From positions 496,001 through 560,000 of the forward strand of contig JACKHZ010000010.1 of assembly GCA_020638735.1 (NCBI GenBank): DNA of 64,000 nucleotides, given 5' to 3'. The notes below the pieces were generated by a model, which was given only the letters and a program-made list of their open reading frames with translations, did no database searches and had not been told where the DNA came from. Of the stretch, positions 1 through 7,838 are shown piece by piece. Each line of letters opens with the position of its first letter. The first letter of the stretch is position 1. The position numbers and the translations under genes are program-made. This DNA is from Planctomycetota bacterium (GTDB lineage: Bacteria > Planctomycetota > UBA1135 > UBA2386).

Positions 1-834
1 CAGGTACTCGGTGAGCACCGCCTGGAACGCCGCCGCGTCGCCGCGCGCCTCGTTGATGCGCTTCAGCTTGTAGCCCTCGGCCTCGCTGATCTTCTGCTCG
101 GCTTCACCGGCTGCGCGCGGCACGACCTTGTTGTACTCGCCGTTGGCGACGTTGATCATGTTCTCGCGGTCCTGCTGCGCCTTGTTGACCTCGTTGAACG
201 ACGCCTGCACCGGCTGCGGCGGGTCGACGTTCTTGAGCTGCAGCTGGTCGATCTTGACACCCAGCTGGTAGTCGGTCGCGAGCTCGCGCAGGCGTTGCAG
301 CGCGCGCTCCTCGATCTCCTGGCGGCCGATGGTGATGACCTCGTCGACCGTGCGGTCGCCGATCACCTCGCGCATCACCGCCTCGCTGAGGTCGCGCAGC
401 GTCTGGCCGGGCGAGCGCACGTGGAACAGGAACAACTTCGGGTCGTCGATGCGGTACTGCACGACCCACTCGACCTGCGCCGCGTTGAGGTCGCCGGTCA
501 CCATGCTCTCCTCGAGGGCCTGCTCCCGCCGGTCCGCGACCTGGTCCTCGTTGGTGAAGTCCGGCGTGCCGAAGCCGAACTCGAGCTTCAGCAGGCGCTT
601 GACCGGCACGACCTCGACCGTGTCGATGCCGAACGGCAGCTTGAAGTGCAGGCCCGACTCGGTGGTCGTCGAGTAGCGGCCGAAGCGCAGCACGACGCCC
701 TGCGAGTCCGGCGGCACGGTGTAGTAGGTCGTCATCAGCAGGATGACGACGAGCACCGCGGGGATCGCCCAGATCAGGGCCTTGAGGCGATGGGCAGCGG
801 GCACTCCGCCGACCGACAGCTGCAGGCGAGACAT
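1..834 (-). CDS. hflK: HflK-type SPFH/band 7 membrane protease regulator (3' end outside window)
   Basis: The 278 visible codons run off the left edge without a stop, so the C-terminus is missing. After a short cytoplasmic N-terminus there is one membrane segment (about residues 18-37). It is followed by the HflK signature TVPPDSQGVVLRFGRY and a long SPFH domain containing LNAAQVEWVVQYRIDDP and IGRQEIEERALQRLRELA. The visible end, RINEARGDAAAFQAVLTEYL, lies in the typical alanine/glutamate-rich coiled-coil part. In characterised bacteria HflK pairs with HflC and surrounds FtsH in the inner membrane; hflC would be expected just beyond the window edge. The ATG at 834 gives the normal HflK N-terminus. 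It is divergent from the gene at 913, with 78 bases between them. Confidence 0.93.
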   Translation of the reverse strand, partial: MSRLQLSVGGVPAAHRLKALIWAIPAVLVVILLMTTYYTVPPDSQGVVLRFGRYSTTTESGLHFKLPFGIDTVEVVPVKRLLKLEFGFGTPDFTNEDQVADRREQALEESMVTGDLNAAQVEWVVQYRIDDPKLFLFHVRSPGQTLRDLSEAVMREVIGDRTVDEVITIGRQEIEERALQRLRELATDYQLGVKIDQLQLKNVDPPQPVQASFNEVNKAQQDRENMINVANGEYNKVVPRAAGEAEQKISEAEGYKLKRINEARGDAAAFQAVLTEYL

Positions 835-912
835 GGGCCGTGGTTGTACGCGGGCTGTCGGCCCCTGGCGAGCGCTTCTCGCGCTCGCCGGAGCAGCCGC
901 TAGACTGCGGCC

Positions 913-2013
913 GTGTTCGCGTTCGGCAAGTTCGTCCTCCTCTCCGCCCCTCTGTGGATCCTGGCCGCGTGCGGCGGGGATTCGAACAAGAACGCGCCAT
1001 CCTCCGCGGACGGTCCGGGCGGCGGCGAAGCGCACGGCGCGGCCGCGGCAGGAGCCGGCGCGCAGCAGGTCCAGCCCGGGCAGGGCGAGTTCGTCGCCTA
1101 CCGCGAGACCCTCGTCGCGGACGGCCCCGGGTTCGACCTGGTGCCGATCGCCGGCGGCACGTTCCTGATGGGCAGCCCCGCGAGCGAGCCGGGCCGCAAC
1201 GACGACGAGGGGCCGCAGGTCGAGGTCCGGCTCGAGCCGTTCTGGATGGCGTCCTGCGAGATCAGCTGGGACTGCTACGACGTGTGGAACACCGACGAGT
1301 CGCGCCCGCAGTCGAAGAAGCCCGACGGTGTGGCCCGCCCGACGCCGGCCTACATGGAGATGACGTTCGGCATGGGCCGCTTCGGCTACCCGGCGATCTG
1401 CATGTCGCACGTCGCGGCACGCCAGTACTGCAAGTGGCTCAGCGAGAAGACCGGTCACTTCTACCGGCTGCCGACCGAGGCCGAATGGGAGTATGCGTGT
1501 CGCGCCGGGACCGAGACCGCCTACTCGACCGGCGACGACCCGAAGCAGCTCGACCCCGTCGCGTGGTACGTCGACAACAGCGCGCGCTCGATCGACGGCG
1601 GGCCGCTGGAGCCGATGTACGCCAAGATCGGCACCAAGAAGCCCAACGCGTTCGGCCTGTTCGACATGCACGGCAACGTCGCCGAGTGGGTCGCCGACAA
1701 CTACCTCGCCGACGCCTACGCGCCGGCGCACGGCGCGGCGCCCCGCGTCGCTCCCTACTTCGCGCCCGAGCGCGACAGCCGCGACCGCCCGAAGCGCTTC
1801 GGCCACGTCGTGCGCGGCGGCAGCTGGCGCGACCCCGCGCCGCTGTTGCGCTCGGCGGCGCGTCGCGCGTCGGAGCCGCAGTGGAACGAGCGCGACCCGC
1901 AGGTGCCGAAGAGCTGGTGGTACCTGACCGAGGGCCAGCACGTCGGCTTCCGCGTCGTGCGGCCGCTGCGCGAGCCGACCGCCGAGGAGCGGGCGCGCTT
2001 CGAGAACCCCTGA
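913..2013 (+). CDS. Lipoprotein with FGE-sulfatase (SUMF1) domain
   Basis: 366 residues from a GTG start. The N-terminus is a lipoprotein signal peptide ending in LAAC with Cys20, so the protein is probably membrane-anchored outside the cytoplasm. Residues about 75-360 form an FGE-sulfatase domain: IAGGTFLMGSPASEPGRNDD at the start, RLPTEAEWEYACRAGTETAY, GLFDMHGNVAEWVADNY and the closing VVRGGSW and GFRVVRPL motifs. True formylglycine-generating enzymes use two copper-binding cysteines; I could not confirm a matching pair, and most bacterial members of this fold are of unknown function. No sulfatase is adjacent. An enzymatic role is therefore not claimed. Confidence 0.9.
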   Translation: MFAFGKFVLLSAPLWILAACGGDSNKNAPSSADGPGGGEAHGAAAAGAGAQQVQPGQGEFVAYRETLVADGPGFDLVPIAGGTFLMGSPASEPGRNDDEGPQVEVRLEPFWMASCEISWDCYDVWNTDESRPQSKKPDGVARPTPAYMEMTFGMGRFGYPAICMSHVAARQYCKWLSEKTGHFYRLPTEAEWEYACRAGTETAYSTGDDPKQLDPVAWYVDNSARSIDGGPLEPMYAKIGTKKPNAFGLFDMHGNVAEWVADNYLADAYAPAHGAAPRVAPYFAPERDSRDRPKRFGHVVRGGSWRDPAPLLRSAARRASEPQWNERDPQVPKSWWYLTEGQHVGFRVVRPLREPTAEERARFENP

Positions 2014-2018
2014 TCGGA

Positions 2019-2035
2019 CCCTGCCGCCGGCAGGG
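2019..2035 (+). terminator. Hairpin after the FGE-domain gene
   Basis: A perfect 7-bp stem, CCCTGCC / GGCAGGG, with a GCC loop starts six bases after the TGA of the preceding gene. No U-tract follows, so it is a weak intrinsic terminator candidate or an mRNA 3'-end stabiliser. Confidence 0.4.
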
Positions 2036-2074
2036 CCGTTGCACCGGCGACCCTTCTCCCCATCGAGCGTTGCC

Positions 2075-2950
2075 ATGGATAGATCACCCGCCGTCGCCGT
2101 CCTCGCCGGTCTGCTGGGCTGTTCGCTGGGTGCGTTGGTGACGTTCGTCGCGCTGCGTGTCGGCGCCGCCGAAGAACTGCCGCCGCCGCCCGACGCCGCT
2201 CCTGCCGCGTCGTCGACGAGGTCGGACGCCGCGCCCGCGCCCGGTGCGCCCGTCGATCTGACACCGGTGCTGGCGCGCCTCGACGCGCTCGCCGCGCAGG
2301 TCGATCGGCTGCAGGAGGCGGTGGCCACGCTGCCGGCCGCCAGCGGCGCGCGCGTGCCAGTGGCGACGACCTCGACGGCGATCGTCGACGCCGACTCACT
2401 GCAGGCGGCGATGGACGAGCTCGAGCGGCGCCGTTTCGACGCGATGAGCTTCGCCGAGCTGCATGATCAGGCGCGGGTCGCGGCCAAGTCCGGCAACCTG
2501 CGCGAGGCCATCGAGTCCTGCGAACGGCTGGTCGAACGCGCCGAGACCCCGGAGCAGCGGGCCACCGCCCTGACCGAGCTGGCCATGATGCAGCGCGCGC
2601 AGAAGGGGCCCGAGGGCCTCGCCGAGGCCGAGCAGACGCTGCGGGGCGTCGTCGACGAGTTCGGCGCCGGCAGCGCGGCCGGGCGCGCTGCGGCCTATCA
2701 GCTGATCTGGAGCGTGCCGAAGGACGATCCGCAACGCGGCCTCGCCTACGCGCAGGCCTACGTCGCCGACCCGGGCCTGTCGCCGGACCAGCGCGTGCAG
2801 GGCCGCTGGGCGCTGGCGATCCAGCAGCACGCCGCGGGGGACGTCGTGGCAGCGCGCGCCGGCTTCGAGCGGCTGCTCGGCGAGCTCGGCGACCAGCCGC
2901 ATTACGGCAAGCTCGTCGCCGACATCCGGCAGCGGCTCGGCGACCGGTAG
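2075..2950 (+). CDS. Membrane-anchored TPR-like protein
   Basis: 291 residues starting at the ATG at 2075. A TTG 36 bases upstream is possible but less likely. Residues about 5-28 form one membrane segment, then a Pro/Ala linker, then a short probable coiled coil (VLARLDALAAQVDRLQEAVA). From about residue 120 there are degenerate helical TPR-like units, for example MSFAELHDQARVAAKSGNLR, AIESCERLVERAETPEQRAT and GLAYAQAYVADPGLSPDQR. No catalytic motif is seen. A scaffold role is only an inference from the repeats. It lies between the FGE-domain lipoprotein and the repeat protein, in the same orientation. Confidence 0.75.
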   Translation: MDRSPAVAVLAGLLGCSLGALVTFVALRVGAAEELPPPPDAAPAASSTRSDAAPAPGAPVDLTPVLARLDALAAQVDRLQEAVATLPAASGARVPVATTSTAIVDADSLQAAMDELERRRFDAMSFAELHDQARVAAKSGNLREAIESCERLVERAETPEQRATALTELAMMQRAQKGPEGLAEAEQTLRGVVDEFGAGSAAGRAAAYQLIWSVPKDDPQRGLAYAQAYVADPGLSPDQRVQGRWALAIQQHAAGDVVAARAGFERLLGELGDQPHYGKLVADIRQRLGDR

Positions 2951-3117
2951 GGCCAGCTCTCCCCGTCGACGTCGCCCTCGCGGCGAACGGCGGTCGCGAC
3001 CTCCGCGCAGGGCGGGTGAACTTGCTCGCCGAACCCGCGCGACCCTTGGCCCGGCGTTGCCGCCCGCTACCGTGAGGGGCCCCTCTCCCCTCGACCCTCC
3101 GAGCAAGACCGACCGAG

Positions 3118-5652
3118 ATGACGAAGCACGGCCACGGGCTTCCCCGCAAGCGCCCAGGACGTTCCGCCAAGGACGAAATCGCCTCCGAGCTGCCGGAGCT
3201 GGAGCCGCTCGAAGAGCTGCCGACGCTCGAGCCCGTCGACGAGCTGCCGACCCTCGAGCCGGTCGAGGACGACGGTCCGGTCAAGGCCTCGTGGAGCGCG
3301 AGCGACGACGCCGCGTTCGACACCGAGCTGGTGCTCGAGGTGCCTGACATGCCCAAGAAGGACGTCGCCGACGCCGTCGAAGGGCCGCTCCGTCGCATCG
3401 CCGCGGTCGCCCCGGTCCGCCACCGTCGCGTGCTGGTCCGCTTCGGCGGTGACGCGCTGATCGGCAGCGCGGTCAAGGACCTCGTTGCCAAGTGCCTCGA
3501 GGCGCACAAGCCGCTGCGCTGCGTGGTGCGGCGCGGCTTCGGCGACGAACAGGTGCTCGAGGGCGCCTTGCCGACGGTCGAGGTGTCGATCGAACAGCAG
3601 GACGGCGAGGTGCAGGTGCAGGTCGCCACCGCGGAGCTGGACGCTGCGGATCTGGCGATGGCGCTCGAGCCGCACCTCGGCGCGCTCGGCGAAGCCGCCG
3701 ACGGCCGTCGCGTCGTGCTGCAGTTCCGCGGCGGGGCCAAGCCCGACGCGAAGCTGCGCGACGATCTCGCGGCCGACCTGCGCAAGGCCGGTGCCCGCCG
3801 CGTCGCGTTCGGCGCGCGCGTGCTGTTCGATCGCGACGTCGAGGACCGCGTCAAGGTCGCGCAGAGCGGCAACAAGGTCACCGTGACGATCTCGTTGACC
3901 GGCGACGACGCCGAGTGCATCGACGCGCTGTCGCTGGTGCTGCCGCCGCACACAGCGGCGATGGACGACCGCAACGTGCGCTTCCAGTTCGCCCGCGAAT
4001 CGGCCGCGGTGCAGGCGTTCGCCGTCGACCTGGCGAAGAACGCCGGCGCCACGCTGATCGAGGTCGGCGGAGGCGACGACTTCGACATCGTGTGGCCGCA
4101 GCTGGTGACGGTGCACGACGGTCGCGAGGTGACGCTCAAGCTGACCGCCAACGGTCGTTCGCGCGCCGCGGTGCTGGCGGCGTTCGCGCGCGAGGCCGCG
4201 GAGCACCACGCAGAGACCCAGGGCAAGCACGTGGTCGTCGACTGGCCGCAGGGCTTCGCGGTCGACGCCGAGGTCGAACGGTGCCTCGACGCGGTGACCG
4301 GCGTGCTCGGCGCGAAGCGGCTGTGCTGCACGGTCGGCGGCGAGGATCGCGAACCGTTCGCGCCGGCGCCGCTCGCGGTGGCGCAGGACGGCGAACGCCA
4401 CGTCGTGCGCGTCGACAGCGAGGCGGGCAAGCCGCGCGAGCTCAAGCGCGCGATCGATCGTCACCTGCCGCGGCACCTCGCGGCGCTGCGCGGGCAGGCC
4501 GTGAAGATCGACATCGCCGGCGAGGCGGCGATGTCGCGTTCGCTGGTGCGCGAGCTGTGCACGGCCGTCGCCGAGGCCGGGGCGATGCGCCTCGAGGTCG
4601 TCGAGGGCGGCAAGCTCGACGTGCTGCTGCCGCCGATGCTGACGGTGTCCGAGGGCGCCGGCGGCCTGCGCATCGCTGCGGTGCCGGACGGCCGCGACGC
4701 AGGTCAACAAGCGCTGGCGATCGCCCGCGAGCTCGAGGGTGTCGAGCTGGCGTTGGCCAACGTGACCGTCGCCGCCGGCGCTTGCGCCGACGCGCTGATC
4801 GCCGTGGCGATGGAGCGCGGCGCGGCCAAGGTCGTGCTCGACGGCGCCGCGCCGATGCAGCTGCACCCGCCGCTGTTCGAGTCCTTCGCCCGCGATGGCC
4901 GCACGTTGAAGGTCGTCGTCGAGCCGAGTGGTGACGCCGCGATGGATGCGCGCATGCTCGACCGCGAGCTGCCGGAGCGCGTCAAGGCGTTGACCAAGCT
5001 GACCGGCGCCGCTGTCGAAGTGACCTGGCCCGGTGCCGCGTGGAGCTCGAGCGAGCAGGGCACGCCGCTGGCGAAGTTGATCGCCGCGCTGCGCGACAAG
5101 CAGCCGACCACGATCGAGCTCGATGCCGGTCAAGGGGCCGTGCAGGTCCATCCCGAGCCGAAGCCCGAGCCCGCGTCGTCGCCGGCTGCGCCGTCGCCGG
5201 CTGCGTCGTCGCCGGCTGCGCCGACGACCGCCGCTGCCGGCCCGGCGGCACCGCCGCCGCTGCCGGTCGCCCCGCGCGCGCCCGGCGATGCGCTGGTCAC
5301 GCTGCTCGGCCGCCGTGACGAGGCGATCCCGCCGATGGTGCTGCTCGGCGTCGCCGACGGGGACGACGCAGGGCACTTGCAGGCGGTGTCCGCCGAGCTG
5401 CAGGCGCACCTGCCGCGCTTGCGCGGCCGGGCCGTGCTGCTGATTCCGCAGGCTGGGGGCGCGGACGTACCGGTGCGCAAGCCGACTCCGCTGGTGCAGT
5501 TGCTCGGCCAGGTCGTGCCGACCGGCGCGGCCGCGACGCTGGTCTTCCGCGGCCCGGACGCGCAGGGGCGGCCGCACTTCCAGGTGTTGCACTCGACGCT
5601 GCGCGCGCTGCCGGTCGGCGCGGTGTTCGGCGACCCGCGCGCCGCGCGCTGA
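3118..5652 (+). CDS. Uncharacterised protein of about eight degenerate alpha/beta repeats
   Basis: 844 residues, no signal peptide, no family recognised. The basic N-terminus leads into an acidic linker with ELPTLEPV twice (residues 33-49). Residues about 68-680 are seven units of roughly 80-90 residues and an eighth follows a Pro/Ala linker (about 680-722). Each unit reads beta strand, helix, a Gly turn, then a hydrophobic strand aligned across units: RVLVRF (104-109), VVLQF (199-203), VRFQF (287-291), VVVDW (372-376), VKIDI (462-466), VEVTW (633-637), AVLLI (772-776). A second helix and strand then run into the next unit, often ending in a motif like LPPMLTV. Sequence identity between units is low, so only the spacing and hydrophobic pattern show the repeat. 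Function unknown. Confidence 0.85.
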   Translation: MTKHGHGLPRKRPGRSAKDEIASELPELEPLEELPTLEPVDELPTLEPVEDDGPVKASWSASDDAAFDTELVLEVPDMPKKDVADAVEGPLRRIAAVAPVRHRRVLVRFGGDALIGSAVKDLVAKCLEAHKPLRCVVRRGFGDEQVLEGALPTVEVSIEQQDGEVQVQVATAELDAADLAMALEPHLGALGEAADGRRVVLQFRGGAKPDAKLRDDLAADLRKAGARRVAFGARVLFDRDVEDRVKVAQSGNKVTVTISLTGDDAECIDALSLVLPPHTAAMDDRNVRFQFARESAAVQAFAVDLAKNAGATLIEVGGGDDFDIVWPQLVTVHDGREVTLKLTANGRSRAAVLAAFAREAAEHHAETQGKHVVVDWPQGFAVDAEVERCLDAVTGVLGAKRLCCTVGGEDREPFAPAPLAVAQDGERHVVRVDSEAGKPRELKRAIDRHLPRHLAALRGQAVKIDIAGEAAMSRSLVRELCTAVAEAGAMRLEVVEGGKLDVLLPPMLTVSEGAGGLRIAAVPDGRDAGQQALAIARELEGVELALANVTVAAGACADALIAVAMERGAAKVVLDGAAPMQLHPPLFESFARDGRTLKVVVEPSGDAAMDARMLDRELPERVKALTKLTGAAVEVTWPGAAWSSSEQGTPLAKLIAALRDKQPTTIELDAGQGAVQVHPEPKPEPASSPAAPSPAASSPAAPTTAAAGPAAPPPLPVAPRAPGDALVTLLGRRDEAIPPMVLLGVADGDDAGHLQAVSAELQAHLPRLRGRAVLLIPQAGGADVPVRKPTPLVQLLGQVVPTGAAATLVFRGPDAQGRPHFQVLHSTLRALPVGAVFGDPRAAR
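3214..3267 (+). repeat. 27-bp tandem duplication in the acidic N-terminal linker
   Basis: Two adjacent 27-base units differing at only a few positions encode ELPTLEPVD then ELPTLEPVE. The duplication is in frame and looks like a recent local expansion of a disordered linker. Confidence 0.8.
5176..5220 (+). repeat. 15-bp x3 tandem repeat in the Pro/Ala linker
   Basis: Three 15-base units, (t/c)cgtcgccggctgcg, encode repeated Ser/Pro-Ser-Pro-Ala-Ala units. They form the hinge between the seventh and eighth domains of the surrounding protein. In-frame length variation between strains would be expected. Confidence 0.85.
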
Positions 5653-5660
5653 CCGCGCGG
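5642..5660 (+). terminator. GC hairpin overlapping the stop codon
   Basis: CCGCGCG / CGCGCGG with a five-base loop spans the TGA of the repeat-protein gene. There is no U-tract and GC-rich hairpins arise easily here, so this is a weak terminator candidate. Confidence 0.25.
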
Positions 5661-5809
5661 GTCGCGTCGCCGATACGCCGTGGCGCACTCGCCTTGGGCG
5701 TATTGACGGTGTCCGGCCGCCACCGGATGGTCGAGAACGCACCGGGTCAGGGCGCCGCCGAATCGGGTGGGCGTTCGTTTCTCCTGGTCTTGCCGCTGTC
5801 GGAGTCATC

Positions 5810-7249
5810 ATGCTCATCGCGCCTCTCCTCCGTTCCGGACTCGCCGCCGCGGCATTCGCCGCCACCACCGCAGCGCAGTCCTTCCCTTCTGCGGATCTCT
5901 ACCTCTTCAGTCCGGCGCTGACCGGCATCGGCTCTGGCAGCGGCGGGCTGTTGCGCGTCGAGATGGCGACCGGCACCGGCACGTTGCTACGCAACTTCCA
6001 GACGACGCCGCAGTCCCAGGACGCGCTGGCCTTCGATCCGTACCGCAACGCGCTGGTGTTCATGGCCGGTATCGCGCCGCTGCCGAACATCCTGCTGTGG
6101 CAGTGTGACGGCTCGGGCCGGACGCAGAGCCTCGGCTACCCGAACCGCTCGTTCGCGGCGTTCGCGCCGACGGGGAACGGCCGCATCTACCTCGCCGACC
6201 GCGCGGAGAGCCCAGCGGGTCGCATCCACTATCTCGACGCAGCCAACCAGTACCAGACGCTGATGGACGCCGCAGGTGCGGTGCCGTTCGAGTTCTTCCC
6301 GGGACAGGCCACGCAGTACGCGGCCATGATCTACCACGCGTCGACCAACGCGCTGTTCGTGGCCCAACAGGCGGGATTGTCGCCGGCATGCGGTGGCACG
6401 ACCGCCTCGACAGGCTTGATCGTGCGCAAGGTGCCGCTGTCGGTCGACGGCTCGCGGGCGATCGGTCCGGTCAGCTGTGTCGAGTTCGAGGTCAGCTCGA
6501 GCGGTGAAGTGCCGGTCGGCATCGACGCGCTGCCGGGCGGCGATCTGCTGGTGGTCGTGGACACCAACTCCAACGCGGCCGAGCCGCGCATGGTCCGCAT
6601 CGACCCGGTGGCGATGACCGCGAGCACGTGGGCCAGCAACGGCTCGTACACCGGCGCGGCGGCGACCAACGCCGGCTGCTACTCGGGCAGCGCCGGCGCC
6701 GTCGTCGTGCTGGACACCTTCGCCGACGTGCTGCGCAGCTTCACGGCCGGGCAAGCCGGCCTCGGCACGGTGCTGCCGTCAAGCGTCCCCGTCTCGGCGG
6801 CGGGCGCGAGCGGCGAGGCCGCGACGCTCGCCGAATGGCGCGGCGCCGCCTGCGCCGGCTACCTGCAGAGCTACGGCGCCGGCCTCAACGGCAGCGGCAA
6901 CATCGCCCCCGTGCTGGTCGGCAACGGCTGTCCGGTCCCGGGGGCGACGCTCGACCTGCACGTCTCGTCGGCGCTCGGCGGCGGCGTCGGGGTGCTCGGC
7001 TTCGGCGTGTTCCAGATCGCCGTGCCGCTGTTCGGCGGCACGCTGCTGACCACGCCCGACGTGATCACGACCATCCTGCTCGGTGGAACGCCGTTCGCGT
7101 CGGGGCAGGGCGCGGTGACGGTGCCGTTCGCGGTGCCAGCCGACCCGGCGGTGTCGGGGCTGCAGTTGTTCGCGCAGGGGGCGGTGCTCGACCCGGGCGC
7201 GATCCAGGGAGTCTCTCTGACGTCGGGGCTGCAGATCGTGATCGGCTGA
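5810..7249 (+). CDS. Secreted beta-propeller-like protein with planctomycete-type C-terminal domain
   Basis: 479 residues with a Sec signal peptide (hydrophobic stretch about 5-21, probable cleavage near TTAAQ). Residues about 25-345 contain repeated strand-turn-strand segments that name cell-by-cell values, such as DALAFDPYRNALVFM and RIYLADRAES, suggesting a propeller of the NHL/SMP-30 general type. The last roughly 115 residues are a separate beta domain starting near GNGCPVPGATLDLHV and ending LQLFAQGAVLDPGAIQGVSL then a final IVIG. A similar ending occurs in the kelch protein at 36735-38072. I know this ending from secreted proteins of some Planctomycetota, where its role is undetermined. 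No catalytic residues are recognised. Confidence 0.8.
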   Translation: MLIAPLLRSGLAAAAFAATTAAQSFPSADLYLFSPALTGIGSGSGGLLRVEMATGTGTLLRNFQTTPQSQDALAFDPYRNALVFMAGIAPLPNILLWQCDGSGRTQSLGYPNRSFAAFAPTGNGRIYLADRAESPAGRIHYLDAANQYQTLMDAAGAVPFEFFPGQATQYAAMIYHASTNALFVAQQAGLSPACGGTTASTGLIVRKVPLSVDGSRAIGPVSCVEFEVSSSGEVPVGIDALPGGDLLVVVDTNSNAAEPRMVRIDPVAMTASTWASNGSYTGAAATNAGCYSGSAGAVVVLDTFADVLRSFTAGQAGLGTVLPSSVPVSAAGASGEAATLAEWRGAACAGYLQSYGAGLNGSGNIAPVLVGNGCPVPGATLDLHVSSALGGGVGVLGFGVFQIAVPLFGGTLLTTPDVITTILLGGTPFASGQGAVTVPFAVPADPAVSGLQLFAQGAVLDPGAIQGVSLTSGLQIVIG

Positions 7250-7301
7250 GTCGGCGCGGATTTCGTGCACCCCCGGCCCCGCCTCGGGGAATCGTAGTGC
7301 C

Positions 7302-7838
7302 GTGATCGTCCCCCGCGCCGAACCGGACCGCTCCCCGCCCCAAGGCGCGGGCGAGGCCGTCTCCGCGCTCGACCGGCACCGGCCGGCGCTGCTGCGCTAC
7401 GTGCGCGTGCTCGGCGCCGACGCCGTCACCGCCGAAGACCTCGTGCAGGAGGCGTTGGTCGTCGCGCTCGAACGCGGCGGCTTCGACGCCAGCAGCCCGG
7501 CGGGCGTGTTCGCGTTCTTGCGCGCGGCGGCGCGCAACCGCTGGCTGCACCACGCGCGACGGCGCGTGACTCGCCGCGAGGTCGAGCACGCGGACGAGGT
7601 CTGGGACCGGCACTGCGAAGACGATGGCGACGACTATCTGCTGGCGCTGCGTCGCTGCGTCGAGGCGCTGCCCGAGCAGAGCCGGCGTCTGTTGGCGGCG
7701 ACCTACGGTGACGGCCTCGGCCGCGCCGACGTCGGTCGCGCGTTCGGCAAGAGCGAGCACGGCATCAAGAGCGCGCTGCGGCGGCTGCGCGCGCATCTTC
7801 ACGACTGCATCGAACGGCGACGGAGGAGCGGAGCATGA
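7302..7838 (+). CDS. ECF-type RNA polymerase sigma factor
   Basis: 178 residues from a GTG start. Region 2 is recognisable at HRPALLRYVRVLGADAVTAE followed by DLVQEALVVALERG, the core-binding and -10 recognition part. Region 4 is ALPEQSRRLLAATYGDGLGR then FGKSEHGIKSALRRLRAHL, the helix-turn-helix for the -35 element. The stop overlaps the next ATG by four bases (ATGA), so it is translationally coupled to the leucine-rich membrane protein downstream. That coupling is the usual arrangement for a sigma factor and its regulator. Confidence 0.92.
   Translation: MIVPRAEPDRSPPQGAGEAVSALDRHRPALLRYVRVLGADAVTAEDLVQEALVVALERGGFDASSPAGVFAFLRAAARNRWLHHARRRVTRREVEHADEVWDRHCEDDGDDYLLALRRCVEALPEQSRRLLAATYGDGLGRADVGRAFGKSEHGIKSALRRLRAHLHDCIERRRRSGA

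Noticed and set aside
1755..4445. An 896-codon minus-strand frame spanning three plus-strand genes
   Set aside because: It crosses gene boundaries, is Ser/Arg/Ala-rich, and has no recognisable start context.
5176..5220. The three 15-base units as a possible CRISPR or mobile repeat
   Set aside because: They are contiguous, in frame, and encode a Ser/Pro/Ala linker; there are no spacers.
3067..5868. A 933-codon minus-strand frame opposite the repeat-protein gene
   Set aside because: Low-complexity Arg/His/Gln-rich translation with no domain; the plus-strand gene has regular repeats and natural composition.
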